This document shows, piece after piece, positions 63,972 through 64,000 of a DNA stretch of 64,000 nt; position 1 is the first letter of the stretch; each line of letters opens with the position of its first letter. Under the pieces are notes generated by a model, which saw nothing but the letters and a program-made list of their open reading frames with translations, made no database searches and was not told the origin of the DNA. The stretch is from Pseudarthrobacter sp. NamE5 (GTDB lineage Bacteria > Actinomycetota > Actinomycetes > Actinomycetales > Micrococcaceae). The stretch covers positions 361,161 to 425,160 of the forward strand of contig NZ_VAHO01000001.1 in assembly GCF_005796225.1 (NCBI RefSeq), given 5' to 3'. A program made the position numbers and the translations under genes.

Positions 63972-64000
63972 GTAGTCAGATTCCTGAAATGCCGCCGAGT
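63968..64000 (+). CDS. Start of next gene, cut by window edge
   Basis: GTG 63968 overlaps the previous stop and opens SSQIPEMPPS to the window end. In related genomes this position usually carries a small phage-holin-like membrane protein, but eleven codons cannot confirm that. Confidence 0.35.
   Translation, partial: MSSQIPEMPPS

Overview
The window is about 64 kb of high-GC actinobacterial chromosome. Codon use, gene families and mycobacterium-like envelope genes (MptB-type mannosyltransferase, Rv2629-like baeRF protein, FAD-linked alditol oxidase) suggest Micrococcaceae, most likely the Arthrobacter/Pseudarthrobacter group. That placement is inference; there is no rRNA gene here. I saw no tRNA, rRNA, CRISPR array, prophage or intact insertion sequence. 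About 60 protein genes can be supported, several with starts (GTG, TTG, probably one ATT) or sizes that simple ORF calling misses.

1-16.1 kb: a catabolic island bracketed by two paralogous LacI-family regulators. On the left, a sugar ABC transporter (permease cut by the window edge, plus a lipoprotein binding protein) is transcribed away from the first LacI gene. On the right, an almost contiguous run encodes a Gfo/Idh/MocA dehydrogenase, a family I CoA-transferase, a 755-residue GMC oxidoreductase fused to a gluconate-dehydrogenase subunit-3-like domain, an enoyl-CoA hydratase, an aldehyde dehydrogenase, a GH88 glycoside hydrolase, a second GMC oxidoreductase of pyranose-oxidase type, and an MHS-type transporter. 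A 17-bp perfect inverted repeat and the second LacI gene follow. The combination of sugar oxidation, glycoside cleavage and CoA-dependent acid metabolism matches no pathway I can name and is the best candidate for an undescribed system.

16.1-22 kb: an HbpS/UPF0303 protein; a ROK regulator co-transcribed with a ClpB-like single-ATPase protein that has a degenerate N-terminal half; and, divergent from them, a DUF1479 2-oxoglutarate-oxygenase-like protein. Two matching operator-like repeats lie between the divergent starts. Two small orphan genes follow.

22-30.9 kb: an IclR gene divergent from a tripartite tricarboxylate transporter operon (TctB-TctA-TctC) that also carries a universal stress protein, an RraA-like aldolase-family protein and a D-2-hydroxyacid dehydrogenase. 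Then a 650-bp gene-poor gap, an aldo/keto reductase and a sugar-nucleotide-epimerase-like dehydrogenase.

31-50.9 kb: general chromosome. It holds a hemerythrin protein, a CBU_0592 membrane protein with a His-rich tail, an AraC-VOC-UvrA-like-MOSC operon, an MHS transporter followed by a FadR-type regulator and MFS gene, small secreted and hydrophilic proteins, tandem GT87-like membrane mannosyltransferases facing an MptB homologue, a diguanylate cyclase, an RsgA-like GTPase with an abnormal N-terminus, and a MetP/MetS-type Na+ symporter pair.

51-64 kb: an alpha/beta hydrolase and TetR gene; a tightly coupled operon of MFS transporter, YtcJ-like amidohydrolase, agmatine deiminase and amidase, probably for use of amidine or amide nitrogen compounds; an alditol oxidase; a baeRF release-factor-like operon; and a MarR gene divergent from an LEA-like stress protein. 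TAGTAA/TTACTA sites occur in front of both the baeRF operon and the MarR region, suggesting one small regulon.
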